Source: an uncultured delta proteobacterium
Lineage (GTDB): Bacteria > Myxococcota_A > UBA9160 > JAFDET01
Reading direction: 5' to 3'
DNA length: 64,000 nucleotides
Assembly: GCA_947259215.1 (NCBI GenBank)
Contig: CAMYLJ010000014.1
Span: forward strand, 1 to 64,000
Both the position numbers and the translations under genes were made by a program. Shown piece by piece: positions 21,809-29,815 of the stretch (the first letter of the stretch is position 1; each line of letters begins with the position of its first letter). The notes beneath the pieces were generated by a model that was not told the DNA's origin, did not search any database, and saw nothing but the letters and a program-made list of their open reading frames with translations.

Positions 21809-21911
21809 GGGGGGTCTCCGTTCAGCGAGCGGCTCCGGCGGGGCGCGCATACGGTACAGCATTCGCTGGCGCGGCCGCGTCCGTGCTACACCTCCTCGAT
21901 GGGGCGTCTCC

Positions 21912-22760
21912 GTGTCCCAGACCCCGCTCGTCCTCGGGCTCGTGCTGCTGGCCGCCCTGCTGCACGCGGTCTGGAATGCGCTGATCAAGTCGAGCGAGGA
22001 CTCGTGGCTCACCACGGTGATGGTGTTCGCGGCGGGCTCCTTCGCCTGCGCGTTGTTGCTGCCCTTCGTGCCGGTGCCGGCGCGCGAGAGCTGGTCCTAC
22101 CTGGCCCTGGGCGCCCTCCTCCACAACGTCTACGTCACCTTCCTGGTCCTCTGCTACCGCTTCGGGGATCTCTCGCACGTGTATCCGCTGGCGCGCGGCT
22201 CGGGCCCGCTGCTCGTGGCGCTGCTCTCGGGACGCGTGGTGGGCGAGACGCTCGCCGCGGGCGAGTTCGGGGGCGTGGCGCTCATCAGCATCGGGATCCT
22301 GTCGCTCGCCCTCGACCGCAGCGTGGCGACGCCCGAGGGCCGGCGCGCGGCGGCGCTGGCGCTGGGGACGGGCGTCTGGATCGCGGGCTACACGCTCGTG
22401 GACGCCATGGGGGTCCGTCGCTCGGGCACGACCCTGGGCTACATCGTGTGGCTCCAGGCCGTGGAGGCCGTGCCCTTCCTCGGCGTGTCCCTGGCCCTGC
22501 GCGGCCGGGCGGTGTTCGCGTTCGCCCGCAGCGCCGCCGGGGGCCGGGGCGCCCTCGGCGGCCTGATGGCGACCTTCGGCTACTCGCTCGTCCTCTGGGC
22601 CTACAGCCTCGGCGCCATCGCGCCCATCGCGGCGCTGCGCGAGACGAGCACGATCCTCGCCGCGGTGATCGGCACGCTGCTGCTGGGCGAGCCCTTCGGG
22701 CGCCGGCGCATCCTGGCGGCGGCGCTGGTCGCCGCGGGCGTGGTGCTGATCAACGCCTGA
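21912..22760 (+). CDS. EamA/DMT-family transporter
   Basis: 282 aa, about ten predicted membrane helices in two EamA-like halves (roughly 5-135 and 150-282). Helix-rich stretches such as LVLGLVLLAALLHAVWNALIK and the C-terminal LRETSTILAAVIGTLLLGE are typical of drug/metabolite transporters. The GTG at 21912 places the first helix at the N-terminus. The substrate is unknown. It stands just upstream of mazG on the same strand. Confidence 0.88.
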   Translation: MSQTPLVLGLVLLAALLHAVWNALIKSSEDSWLTTVMVFAAGSFACALLLPFVPVPARESWSYLALGALLHNVYVTFLVLCYRFGDLSHVYPLARGSGPLLVALLSGRVVGETLAAGEFGGVALISIGILSLALDRSVATPEGRRAAALALGTGVWIAGYTLVDAMGVRRSGTTLGYIVWLQAVEAVPFLGVSLALRGRAVFAFARSAAGGRGALGGLMATFGYSLVLWAYSLGAIAPIAALRETSTILAAVIGTLLLGEPFGRRRILAAALVAAGVVLINA

Positions 22761-22792
22761 GCCCGGCGCGCGGGGCCCGGTATCCTGCGCGC

Positions 22793-23596
22793 ATGCACGC
22801 GATCGACCGGCTCGTCGAGATCATGGCCCGCCTGCGCAGCCCCGACGGGGGCTGCCCCTGGGACCTGGAGCAGGACTTCCGCTCCATCGCCCCGCACACC
22901 ATCGAGGAAGCCTACGAGGTGGCCGACGCCATCGAGCGCGACGACTTCGACGGGCTGCGCGAGGAGCTGGGCGACCTGCTGCTCCAGGTGGTGTTCCACG
23001 CCCAGATGGCGCGGGAGGAGGGGCGCTTCGGCCTGGAGGACGTGGCCGGGTCCATCACCGGGAAGCTGGTGAGCCGGCACCCCCACGTGTTCGGCGACGC
23101 GGAGGTCGCGACGGCGGCCGACCAGAGCCGCGCGTGGGATGAGCACAAGGCCGCCGAGCGTGCGGCCCACGCCGCGGCGCGCGGCGAGCCGGCGGCGGCG
23201 AGCGCCCTGGACGGCGTGACCCGGGGCCTGCCCGCCCTGCTGCGCGCGGCCAAGCTCCAGCGGCGTGCGGCTCGCGCCGGCTTCGACTGGCGCGGGGCCG
23301 ACGAGATCCTGGCCAAGCTGCGCGAGGAGGTGGACGAGGTGGCGGCCGAGCTCGCCACCGGGCGCGCGGAGCGGCTGGGCGAGGAGATCGGGGACGTGCT
23401 CTTCGTGGCCGCCAACCTGGCCCGCGAGGCGGGCGGCGATCCCGAGGAGCTCCTGCGGCGCGCCAACGACCGCTTCGGGCGCCGCTTCCGGGCCATGGAG
23501 GCGGAGCTGACCGCCCGGCAGCAGGGCTTCGGGGACTGCTCGCCGGAGGAGCAGCTCGACCTGTGGCGGCAGGCCAAGCGCACCACCGGCACATAA
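22793..23596 (+). CDS. mazG: Nucleoside triphosphate pyrophosphohydrolase MazG
   Basis: 267 aa with two MazG repeats. The N-terminal one has GGCPWDLEQDF and EEAYEVADAI followed by EELGDLLLQVVFHA; the C-terminal one has KLREEVDEVAAEL and EEIGDVLFVAANLAR. These supply the Mg-binding ExxE...ExxD sets. It hydrolyses NTPs to NMP and PPi and is linked to stress control of nucleotide pools. Length matches E. coli MazG. Confidence 0.94.
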   Translation: MHAIDRLVEIMARLRSPDGGCPWDLEQDFRSIAPHTIEEAYEVADAIERDDFDGLREELGDLLLQVVFHAQMAREEGRFGLEDVAGSITGKLVSRHPHVFGDAEVATAADQSRAWDEHKAAERAAHAAARGEPAAASALDGVTRGLPALLRAAKLQRRAARAGFDWRGADEILAKLREEVDEVAAELATGRAERLGEEIGDVLFVAANLAREAGGDPEELLRRANDRFGRRFRAMEAELTARQQGFGDCSPEEQLDLWRQAKRTTGT

Positions 23597-23651
23597 GGTT
23601 TTGTAATTGTTGCTTTTTTCAGGCTGGGGCCGTCCGGGAGCGGTTCTAATT

Positions 23652-23670
23652 GATATTGATTTTCATTTTC
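23652..23670. promoter_or_regulatory. Fur box upstream of bfd
   Basis: GATATTGATTTTCATTTTC matches the 19-bp Fur consensus GATAATGATAATCATTATC at 15 of 19 positions. It lies 22 bp before bfd in an otherwise AT-rich patch of a GC-rich genome, as expected for iron repression of bfd. Confidence 0.75.
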
Positions 23671-23692
23671 ACGGCCCTACCCTCTGCCCCTG

Positions 23693-23908
23693 ATGCTCGT
23701 CTGCCACTGCCAGGGCGTGAACGACCGCGCGATCCGCTCCGCGGTGCGCGAGGGCGCGGCCACCTGCGCCGACGTCGCCCGCCACTGCCGTGCCGGCAAC
23801 CGCTGCGGTGGCTGCCGCCCGGCGGTCCAGGGCATCATCGACTCCGAGCTCGTGCAGAGCCCGCTGGCCGCGCACAGCTCCGCCGAGTCGCTCTCCGAGC
23901 GGCCCTGA
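23693..23908 (+). CDS. bfd: Bacterioferritin-associated ferredoxin
   Basis: 71 aa [2Fe-2S] protein of the BFD/(2Fe-2S)-binding family. Cluster Cys residues are visible as CHC near residue 4 and CGGC near residue 38. Bfd reduces the ferric core of bacterioferritin so that iron can be released. bfr follows 100 bp downstream, and a Fur box lies directly upstream. There is no clear SD before the ATG. Confidence 0.9.
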   Translation: MLVCHCQGVNDRAIRSAVREGAATCADVARHCRAGNRCGGCRPAVQGIIDSELVQSPLAAHSSAESLSERP

Positions 23909-24008
23909 ATCCGACATTCGATTTCGTTTGCCTTGCTGCGGGTCGGAGCGGGGGATAGGGTCGCCGAGGCCTCGGCGAACGACACATTCTAGTGTCCAAG
24001 GAGCGGAG

Positions 24009-24479
24009 ATGCAAGGCGACCCCCAGATCATCGAGGCCTTGAACGAGGTCCTCACCGCCGAGCTGACGGCGATCAACCAGTACTTCATCCACGCCAAGAT
24101 GTGCGAGAACTGGGGCTACCAGCGCCTCTACAAGAAGAAGCGCGAGGAGTCGATCGGGGAGATGCGCGACGCCGACGCGGTGATCGAGCGCATCCTCTAC
24201 CTGGACGGCACGCCCAACATGCAGCGCCTGTTCCCGGTGGGCGTGGGTGAGGACCCGGTCGAGCAGCACAGGCTCGACCTGGCGGTGGAGGTGGCGGCCA
24301 TCGAGCGGCTCAACAATGCCATCGCGCTCTGCCGCGAGAAGGCGGACAACGGGACGCGCGAGATGCTCGAGGAGATCCTGAAGGGCGAGGAGGAGGGTGC
24401 GGACTGGCTCGAGGCTCAGCTGCACCTGGTCGGGGAGGTCGGGAAGGAGGCCTACCTGGCCGAGATGATCAACGAGTAG
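24009..24479 (+). CDS. bfr: Bacterioferritin with altered ferroxidase ligands
   Basis: 156 aa, normal length. The haem ligand Met52 (IGEMRDAD) is conserved, as are iron ligands Glu18, Glu51, Glu94 and Glu127. The two ferroxidase His ligands are not: position 54 is Asp and position 130 is Gly (EEEGADW where bacterioferritins have EEGHIDW or EEEHIDW). It should still form a haem-bearing shell, but its di-iron site would differ. Paired with bfd and probably iron-regulated. Confidence 0.93.
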   Translation: MQGDPQIIEALNEVLTAELTAINQYFIHAKMCENWGYQRLYKKKREESIGEMRDADAVIERILYLDGTPNMQRLFPVGVGEDPVEQHRLDLAVEVAAIERLNNAIALCREKADNGTREMLEEILKGEEEGADWLEAQLHLVGEVGKEAYLAEMINE

Positions 24480-24496
24480 GCGTCCATCTCCTGCGC

Positions 24497-24616
24497 GCGC
24501 CGGGGGTCGGGGGCTCCCTCCGGCGAGTCCTCGCGCGCAGCCGAGTCCCTGCCCAGACGCCGAGTCCGTCAGCGCGCTGCGGGATTACGCCTGCGGGAGC
24601 CTCCGACCCCCGGCGC
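24497..24616. repeat. Long-stem structured repeat, copy B
   Basis: A 22-bp inverted repeat (24497-24518 against 24595-24616) pairs throughout with one G-U. It encloses 76 nt that share the blocks GTCCTCGCGCGC, GTCCGTCAGCGCGCTGCGG and ATTACGCC with copy A at 4046-4160. It lies between the convergent bfr and PEP-CTERM genes. The remaining gap to 24793 shows only a short acidic frame (ATG near 24648, about 23 codons) that I do not call a gene. Confidence 0.85.
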
Positions 24617-24793
24617 GGCGTTGACGTGGATCGGCCGTCGCCGATCATGCTCGAGGACGAACCGGACGTACAAGAGCTGGAAGCCAACGCTGGGAGCGGC
24701 GAAGACGACAGGGTGTAAGCCCCCGCCCACGATCTCAGGGCAAGCCGGCTCGGTCAGGCTCCGATTCTCCGCGCCGAGAGTGCCGCTCGAGAT

Positions 24794-25534
24794 TCAGGCG
24801 CGGCGGCGCATGCCGGCCAGCATGACCAGAGCCATGCCGACCAGCAGACCCGTCGTCGGCTCCGGCAGCACGAAGGAGGAGTTCAACGTGTAGTCCACCT
24901 CGATCGTCTGATTCGGAGCGGCCGGATTGGAGAAGCTCAGCCGGATCTGCTTGTCCGTTCGGACGTTCCAGCCGGCCAGATTGTTGATCAGAACGTTCGC
25001 GGCGTCGTCGACGAACTGGCCGGAGAGCACGTCCTGATTCGACTGCACCTCGAGGAATGCGCCCACCAGCGTCGCGCTGCCACTCGTGAGCGGCACGTTC
25101 GGCCCCGTCACGGTCCCGCCGAACTCGTCGAACGGAGCCGGGACCGTGCCGCCGGCGGCAATGCGGAACGTCTCGGTTCCGCTGGCGCTGAACGGGTTGA
25201 AGGCGAAGACCTGCCCCCCGGTGCCCGTCACGGTGCCGTAGCCTGGGATGAGGATCGAGAAGCTCGCGATGCCTCGGAAGAGGGCCTGATTCGAGCCGGC
25301 GAGCTCATCCTGGCCCACAACAGCACCTACGCCGACATCGTAGGGCGGAGCCGTCTGGGCCGGATCGGCGAAGGTGAACGACCCCGAGATCGTCTGCCCG
25401 GCAGGGAAGACCGTCGGGAAAGTGGCCTGGGAGGGCGCGTCGTTCAGCGTCGCCGTGAAGCCGATGCTGGTCGCGGCGGCAGGCAACCCCAGGAACAAGA
25501 CACACAAGACGACGAAAGCGCGCAGCACAACCAT
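24794..25534 (-). CDS. PEP-CTERM sorting domain protein
   Basis: 246 aa from the ATG at 25534, preceded by AAGGGGA. Signal peptide about 1-21 (VVLCVLFLGLPAAATS). The mature region is Thr/Ser/Gly-rich and beta-structured, with no catalytic motif. The C-terminus is a PEP-CTERM signal: LPEPTTGLL, a hydrophobic helix, then MRRRA. Such proteins are processed by an exosortase and exported to the surface, often into extracellular matrix. The exosortase gene is not in this window. Its base composition is lower in GC than its neighbours. Confidence 0.9.
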   Translation of the reverse strand: MVVLRAFVVLCVLFLGLPAAATSIGFTATLNDAPSQATFPTVFPAGQTISGSFTFADPAQTAPPYDVGVGAVVGQDELAGSNQALFRGIASFSILIPGYGTVTGTGGQVFAFNPFSASGTETFRIAAGGTVPAPFDEFGGTVTGPNVPLTSGSATLVGAFLEVQSNQDVLSGQFVDDAANVLINNLAGWNVRTDKQIRLSFSNPAAPNQTIEVDYTLNSSFVLPEPTTGLLVGMALVMLAGMRRRA

Positions 25535-25662
25535 CAGTTCCCCTTCCACTCGGGACGCGCGGGAGCCATTGAGGGCTAGAATCCGCGCACTAACCTTCCC
25601 TGTGTATTTGGTAAGCAAGCACATGCCACTTCCGGACTTCGCCGCGACATTTCGCGAACTAA

Positions 25663-25699
25663 AAAACTCAATGATTGCAAATAGTTAGATTGGAGTTTT
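25663..25699. promoter_or_regulatory. AT-rich inverted repeat between PEP-CTERM gene and rpsN operon
   Basis: AAAACTC-AAT (25663-25672) and ATTGGAGTTTT (25689-25699) form an imperfect inverted repeat with one bulge. It lies in the 385-bp divergent gap 25535-25919. It is a candidate operator or promoter for either side. The downstream genes belong to a class usually repressed by Zur, but I do not recognise a Zur consensus here. Confidence 0.35.
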
Positions 25700-25868
25700 G
25701 CTGCGTAGTGTGGTACTCCCAGGCCGCAAGGACACCCGAAGGAAATCCGTTTCCTCCCTGGAGGAAGATGCTTTCCACTCCCCGAAGGGACCCCTGCTCC
25801 GCCACTTCGCGAGCCCCTTGCGACTCACCAATCGGAGCGGACGCCTTGAGTTGCCCCGCGGGGATGAA

Positions 25869-25903
25869 GGGTGGGGGGCGGTTGCGACGGGGGGCGGGGC
25901 GGG
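25869..25903 (+). other. G-quadruplex-capable G-run tract before rpsN
   Basis: Runs of three to six G separated by short loops (GGGTGGGGGG, then GG, GGGGGG, GGGG, GGG) lie 16-51 nt upstream of the rpsN start. They could fold into a G4 in the mRNA leader. No ordinary SD is seen between it and the ATG. Confidence 0.45.
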
Positions 25904-25919
25904 ATACTGTGCGGCGCCC

Positions 25920-26225
25920 ATGGCCAAGAAGTCCCAGGTGAATCGCGACCGGCGGCGGGCCGTACTCGTGGCCCGGCATGCCGAGAAGCGCGCCGCGCTG
26001 CGGAAGCGGCTGAACGATCCCGAGGTCTCCATGGACGAGAAGCTCGAGATCCAGGCGAAGTTCGCGAAGCTGCCGCGCAACTCCTGCCCCACCCGAATCA
26101 CGCGCCGCTGCGAGCTCACCGGACGGGCCCGCGGCTACCACCGCAAGTTCGGAGTCTCGCGCATCATGCTGCGCGAGCTGGCGCTGCGCGGGCAGCTCCC
26201 GGGCGTGCGCAAGTCCAGCTGGTAG
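25920..26225 (+). CDS. rpsN: 30S ribosomal protein S14, zinc-independent type
   Basis: 101 aa. The long S14 form; it has [22 protein letters not shown], without the CxxC...CxxC zinc ribbon of the short form. It ends in the typical [22 protein letters not shown]. Located away from the spc ribosomal operon and followed by L31 type B and L28, it belongs to a set of C-minus paralogues that many bacteria express when zinc is scarce. Confidence 0.95.
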   Translation: MAKKSQVNRDRRRAVLVARHAEKRAALRKRLNDPEVSMDEKLEIQAKFAKLPRNSCPTRITRRCELTGRARGYHRKFGVSRIMLRELALRGQLPGVRKSSW

Positions 26226-26234
26226 GAGACGGCC

Positions 26235-26483
26235 GTGAAGGACGGCATCCACCCCGACTACCACAAGGTGCTCTTCATCGACTCCGCCACCGGCGAGGAG
26301 TGGGTGACCCGCTCCACCATGACGTCCCGGGAGAAGCGCGAAGTGGACGGCGAGGAGATGCCCGTGGTGAAGCTCGAGATCTCGAGCTTGAGCCATCCCT
26401 TCTGGACGGGCACGGCCCGTGAGCTCGACTCCGACGGCAAGATCGACCGCTTCCGGCGCCGCTACGGCGGAGGCAAGAAGTAG
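26235..26483 (+). CDS. rpmE2: 50S ribosomal protein L31 type B
   Basis: 82 aa with MKDGIHPDYHKVLFIDSATG and the C-terminal SSLSHPFWTG and GKIDRFRRRYG typical of L31 type B. The Cys zinc ligands of type A L31 are missing. The start is GTG at 26235, nine bases after rpsN. Part of the zinc-sparing operon. Confidence 0.95.
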   Translation: MKDGIHPDYHKVLFIDSATGEEWVTRSTMTSREKREVDGEEMPVVKLEISSLSHPFWTGTARELDSDGKIDRFRRRYGGGKK

Positions 26484-26485
26484 CC

Positions 26486-26797
26486 ATGCCCCGCGCCTGC
26501 GCGCTCACCGGAACCCACGTCCGCTACGGACGCAACGTCTCGCACTCCAATCGCAAGACGTCGCGCACCTTCGAGCCGAACCTCCAGCGGGTGACGCTCA
26601 CCAGCGAGGCGCTCGGTCGCGGCGTCAGCCTGCGCATCACCACCCGCGCGCTGCGCACCGTGCAGCGCAAGGGCGGCATCGACGCCTACCTGCTCTCCAC
26701 GCCGGACGAGAAGCTGGCGGAGGAGGGCCTGCGCCTGAAGCGCCGCGTGCGCAAGGCCGCCTCCAGCGCGTCGAAGAAGCCCGCCGCCAGCTCCTGA
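26486..26797 (+). CDS. rpmB: 50S ribosomal protein L28
   Basis: 103 aa. The N-terminus MPRACALTGTHVRYGRNVSH matches L28. The CxxC zinc pair found in C-plus L28 is absent. The Ala/Lys tail (KKPAASS) is longer than in E. coli (78 aa). The stop overlaps the ATG of the next gene, an SDR, so a metabolic gene is coupled to this ribosomal operon. Confidence 0.94.
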   Translation: MPRACALTGTHVRYGRNVSHSNRKTSRTFEPNLQRVTLTSEALGRGVSLRITTRALRTVQRKGGIDAYLLSTPDEKLAEEGLRLKRRVRKAASSASKKPAASS

Positions 26798-27564
26798 TGG
26801 CCTTCTCCGGCCGGGTCGCCCTGGTGACCGGCGCCGCCAGCGGCATGGGCCGCCTCGCCTGCCGCCGGCTCACGGATGCGGGGGCGCGCGTGGCCGCCGT
26901 GGACGTCAACCAGGAAGGGCTGCTGGAGACGGCCTCCGGCTCGGACGCGATTCGCGCCTACCCGCAGGACGTGACCGATTCCCGGGCCGTTGCCGAGCTG
27001 GTGGCGCAGGTCGAGAGCGAGCTCGGCCCGCTGGACCGCGTGGTCAACGCAGCGGCGATCATGCCGACGGGCTTCCTGCTCGACCAGGACGTGCACCTGG
27101 TCTCGCGCATCATGGACATCAACTACGGCGGTACGGTCAACCTCACCCTGGCCGCCCTGCCCGGCATGCTCGAGCGCGGCCGCGGCGACCTGGTGAACTT
27201 CGCGTCCATCGCCGGCTGGTCGCCGTCCCTGCACTTCGGCGCCTACAACGCCTCGAAGTTCGCGGTGGTGGCGTTCAGCGAGGTGCTCTTCCACGAGAAC
27301 CAGAACCGGGGCGTGCGGATCGTGTGCGTCTGCCCGCCGCCGGTGAACACGCCGCTTCTCGACCAGGCCAAGTCCAAGCCCAAGATGCTGGAGCAGATGG
27401 GCAAGCCCATCGATCCCGACGTCGTGCTCGACGCCGTCGAGGACGGACTCGAGGCGGGCCGCCTGTTCGTCTTCCCCGGCCGTGGTACGGCGTTCGGCGT
27501 GCTCATGCGCCGCTGGTTCCCCGGCCTCGTGTGGCGCATGGTGCACCGCACCGAGGGTCGCTAG
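26797..27564 (+). CDS. Short-chain dehydrogenase/reductase
   Basis: 255 aa classical SDR. Cofactor motif TGAASGMG at about 11-18, catalytic Ser in NFASIAGW, Tyr and Lys in YNASK, and structural Asn in DINYGG. The acidic residue in VAAVDVNQEG suggests NAD(H). The C-terminal RRWFPGLVWRMVH is a hydrophobic/basic tail that may associate with membrane. The substrate is unknown. It starts inside the rpmB stop codon. Confidence 0.9.
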   Translation: MAFSGRVALVTGAASGMGRLACRRLTDAGARVAAVDVNQEGLLETASGSDAIRAYPQDVTDSRAVAELVAQVESELGPLDRVVNAAAIMPTGFLLDQDVHLVSRIMDINYGGTVNLTLAALPGMLERGRGDLVNFASIAGWSPSLHFGAYNASKFAVVAFSEVLFHENQNRGVRIVCVCPPPVNTPLLDQAKSKPKMLEQMGKPIDPDVVLDAVEDGLEAGRLFVFPGRGTAFGVLMRRWFPGLVWRMVHRTEGR

Positions 27565-27577
27565 CGGTCCTTCCCAC

Positions 27578-28153
27578 TCAGAAGTAGTCCGGCTCGTTCC
27601 CGGGCTTCCACTTGATGTTGCAGCCGATGCTGGCGGTCTGCGCGGCGGCCGGTGCCTCGCCCGCCAGCACCGCATCAACGGCGGCGCGCAGGTCGGCGCC
27701 CGTCACCGGCAGGTCGTTGCCCGGACGGCTGGCGTCGAACTGGCCCCGGTACGCCAGCCGGCCGTCGGCGTCGTAGAGGAAGAAGTCCGGGGTGCAGGCG
27801 GCGCGGTAGGCTTTCGTCACCTCCTGGGTCGCATCGTAGAGATAGGGGAAGCGGTAGCCGGCGGCCTTCGCCTCCTCGGCCATCTTCTCCGGGCCGTCGG
27901 CGGGATAGGCCTCCACGTCGTTGGCGCTGATGGCCGCGATCCCGAGCGGGCGGTCGGCGTAGTCGCGCCCGAAGGCCGCGATCCCGTCGCGCAGGTGCTT
28001 CACGAAGGGGCAGTGGTTGCAGAGAAACATCACCAGCAGCGCCCGGCCGCCGGCCACGTCGTCGCGCCGGACGGTCCGGCCGTCCACGTTGGGTAGCGCG
28101 AAATCCGGGGCCGGCGATCCGAGAGGAGCCATCGTCGAGGGGGTTTCTGCCAT
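27578..28153 (-). CDS. Thioredoxin-fold redoxin (AhpC/TSA-like)
   Basis: 191 aa. The pattern GSPAPDFALPNVDGRTV and LVMFLCNHCPFVKHL gives a CxxC (CNHC) at the usual thioredoxin position. ACTPDFFLYDADGRLAYRG follows, matching a widespread bacterial thioredoxin-family protein. No signal peptide, so cytoplasmic. It ends 13 bp from the convergent SDR and is divergent from the carboxylase gene over a 47-bp gap. Confidence 0.88.
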   Translation of the reverse strand: MAETPSTMAPLGSPAPDFALPNVDGRTVRRDDVAGGRALLVMFLCNHCPFVKHLRDGIAAFGRDYADRPLGIAAISANDVEAYPADGPEKMAEEAKAAGYRFPYLYDATQEVTKAYRAACTPDFFLYDADGRLAYRGQFDASRPGNDLPVTGADLRAAVDAVLAGEAPAAAQTASIGCNIKWKPGNEPDYF

Positions 28154-28200
28154 GGGGCCCTCCGCTCGCGCCGGAAGCGGCGCGGCCGTACGATACCGAA

Positions 28201-29769
28201 ATGTCCTGGCAGTCCGAGGCCGACGAGATCGCGCGCCGCCGCGCGCTGGCCGGCGAGCACGGCGGCGCCGAGGCGGTGGCGCGCCAGCGCGAGCGGGGTC
28301 GCCTGCCCGTGCGCGAGCGGATCGAGGCCTTCGGCGACGCCGGAAGCTTTCGCGAGCAGGGCGGCCTGGCGGGCCACGCGGAGACGGATGCCGAGGGGCG
28401 CGCCGTCTCCTTCACGCCCGCCAACTACGTGCTCGGGAGCGTGCGTGTCGATGGGCGCCCCGTGGTGGTGGGCGGCGAGGACTTCACCCAGCGCGGCGGC
28501 TCCCCGTCGCCGGCGGGGCTGCGCAAGAGCGTCTTCGCCGAGGACCTGGCGTGCCGGCTGCGCGTGCCCCTGGTGCGCTTCCTCGAGGGCGCCGGTGGAA
28601 GCGTGGCCGGCTCCGCAGGCCGAGCCGCGCGCCCCGCCCCGGAGCCGCCGCCCGCCGCGCCCTTCGCGAGCCACCGCTTCCGCTCCATCGCCGCCGCCAT
28701 GGCCCAGGCACCGGTCGCCTCGGCGGCGCTCGGCGCCGTGGCCGGCCTGCCCGCGGCCCGGCTGGTGGCGTCGCACTTCTCGGTGATGACCCGCGACACG
28801 GCCCAGGTGCTGGTGGGCGGGCCCGCGCTGGTGGAGCGCGCGCTCGGCGAGCAGGCCAGCAAGGACGAGCTCGGCGGCGCCGCGGTGCACGGCCGGAGCG
28901 GCGTGGTGGACAACGTGGCGGCCGACGAGCACGATGCCCTGGCGCAGATCCGGCGCTTCCTCTCCTACCTGCCGACCAACGTCTGGGAGCCGGCGCCTGC
29001 GATTCCGTGCGAGGACGATCCGGAGCGCTGCGACGACGCGCTCGCGGCGATCGTGCCGCGCGATCGCCGCAAGGTCTACGATGCCCGGCGCCTGGTCGCC
29101 GTCGTGCTCGACCGGGGGAGCGTCTTCGAGCTGATGTCCGGATTCGGACGCGGGCAGGTGACGGCGCTGGCGCGCCTGGCCGGTCAGCCGGTCGGCGTGT
29201 GGGCCAACGATCCCCGCTTCTACGCCGGCAGCATGACGGCGGACGGCGCCCAGAAGGTGCGGCGCTTCGTCGACCTGTGCGACCAGTTCGGCCTTCCCGT
29301 GGTCTGCTTCATCGACGAGCCCGGCTTCATGATCGGATCGCGCGCCGAGCGCGAGGCCACCATCCGCCACGGCACGGCGGCGGCCTTCGCGGTGGTGCAG
29401 TCGCGCGTGCCGTGGGCCAGCGTGATGGTGCGCAAGTGCTACGGCGTCGCCGGCGCGGTCCACTTCGCGCCGGGCGCCTTCGTGCTGGCGTGGCCTTCCG
29501 CGGAGCAAGGCGCCTTACCCGTCGAGGGCGGGGTCGCCGTCGCCTTCCGCCGCGAGATCGCGGCCGCCCCGGACCCGGAGGCCCGCCGTCGGGAGCTGGA
29601 GGAGCAGCTGGCCGCCCGTAGAAACCCGTACGCGGCCGCGCAGCTCTTCGGCGTGCACGACCTCGTGGACCCGCGGCGCACCCGGCCCGAGCTGTGTGGG
29701 TGGCTGGAGTCCGTGCGTCCGCTGCTGGCGACGGAGCGCGGGCCCCGCAGCTGGCCGATCCGGCCCTAG
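28201..29769 (+). CDS. Acyl-CoA carboxylase carboxyltransferase subunit
   Basis: 522 aa with the two crotonase-like halves of the carboxyltransferase (PccB/AccD5-like) family. The N-terminal half has GRLPVRERIEAFGDAGSF, EDFTQRGGSPS and VRFLEGAGGSVAG. The C-terminal half has RLAGQPVGVWANDP, PVVCFIDEPGFMIG and KCYGVAGAVHF. It would transfer carboxyl from biotin to an acyl-CoA. No biotin carboxylase or carrier is adjacent, so the partner is elsewhere. Substrate not determined. Confidence 0.88.
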   Translation: MSWQSEADEIARRRALAGEHGGAEAVARQRERGRLPVRERIEAFGDAGSFREQGGLAGHAETDAEGRAVSFTPANYVLGSVRVDGRPVVVGGEDFTQRGGSPSPAGLRKSVFAEDLACRLRVPLVRFLEGAGGSVAGSAGRAARPAPEPPPAAPFASHRFRSIAAAMAQAPVASAALGAVAGLPAARLVASHFSVMTRDTAQVLVGGPALVERALGEQASKDELGGAAVHGRSGVVDNVAADEHDALAQIRRFLSYLPTNVWEPAPAIPCEDDPERCDDALAAIVPRDRRKVYDARRLVAVVLDRGSVFELMSGFGRGQVTALARLAGQPVGVWANDPRFYAGSMTADGAQKVRRFVDLCDQFGLPVVCFIDEPGFMIGSRAEREATIRHGTAAAFAVVQSRVPWASVMVRKCYGVAGAVHFAPGAFVLAWPSAEQGALPVEGGVAVAFRREIAAAPDPEARRRELEEQLAARRNPYAAAQLFGVHDLVDPRRTRPELCGWLESVRPLLATERGPRSWPIRP

Positions 29770-29815
29770 GCGCCCGCGCCTCAACGCGCCTCCCGGTTCG
29801 ACCGATGAGACCGCC

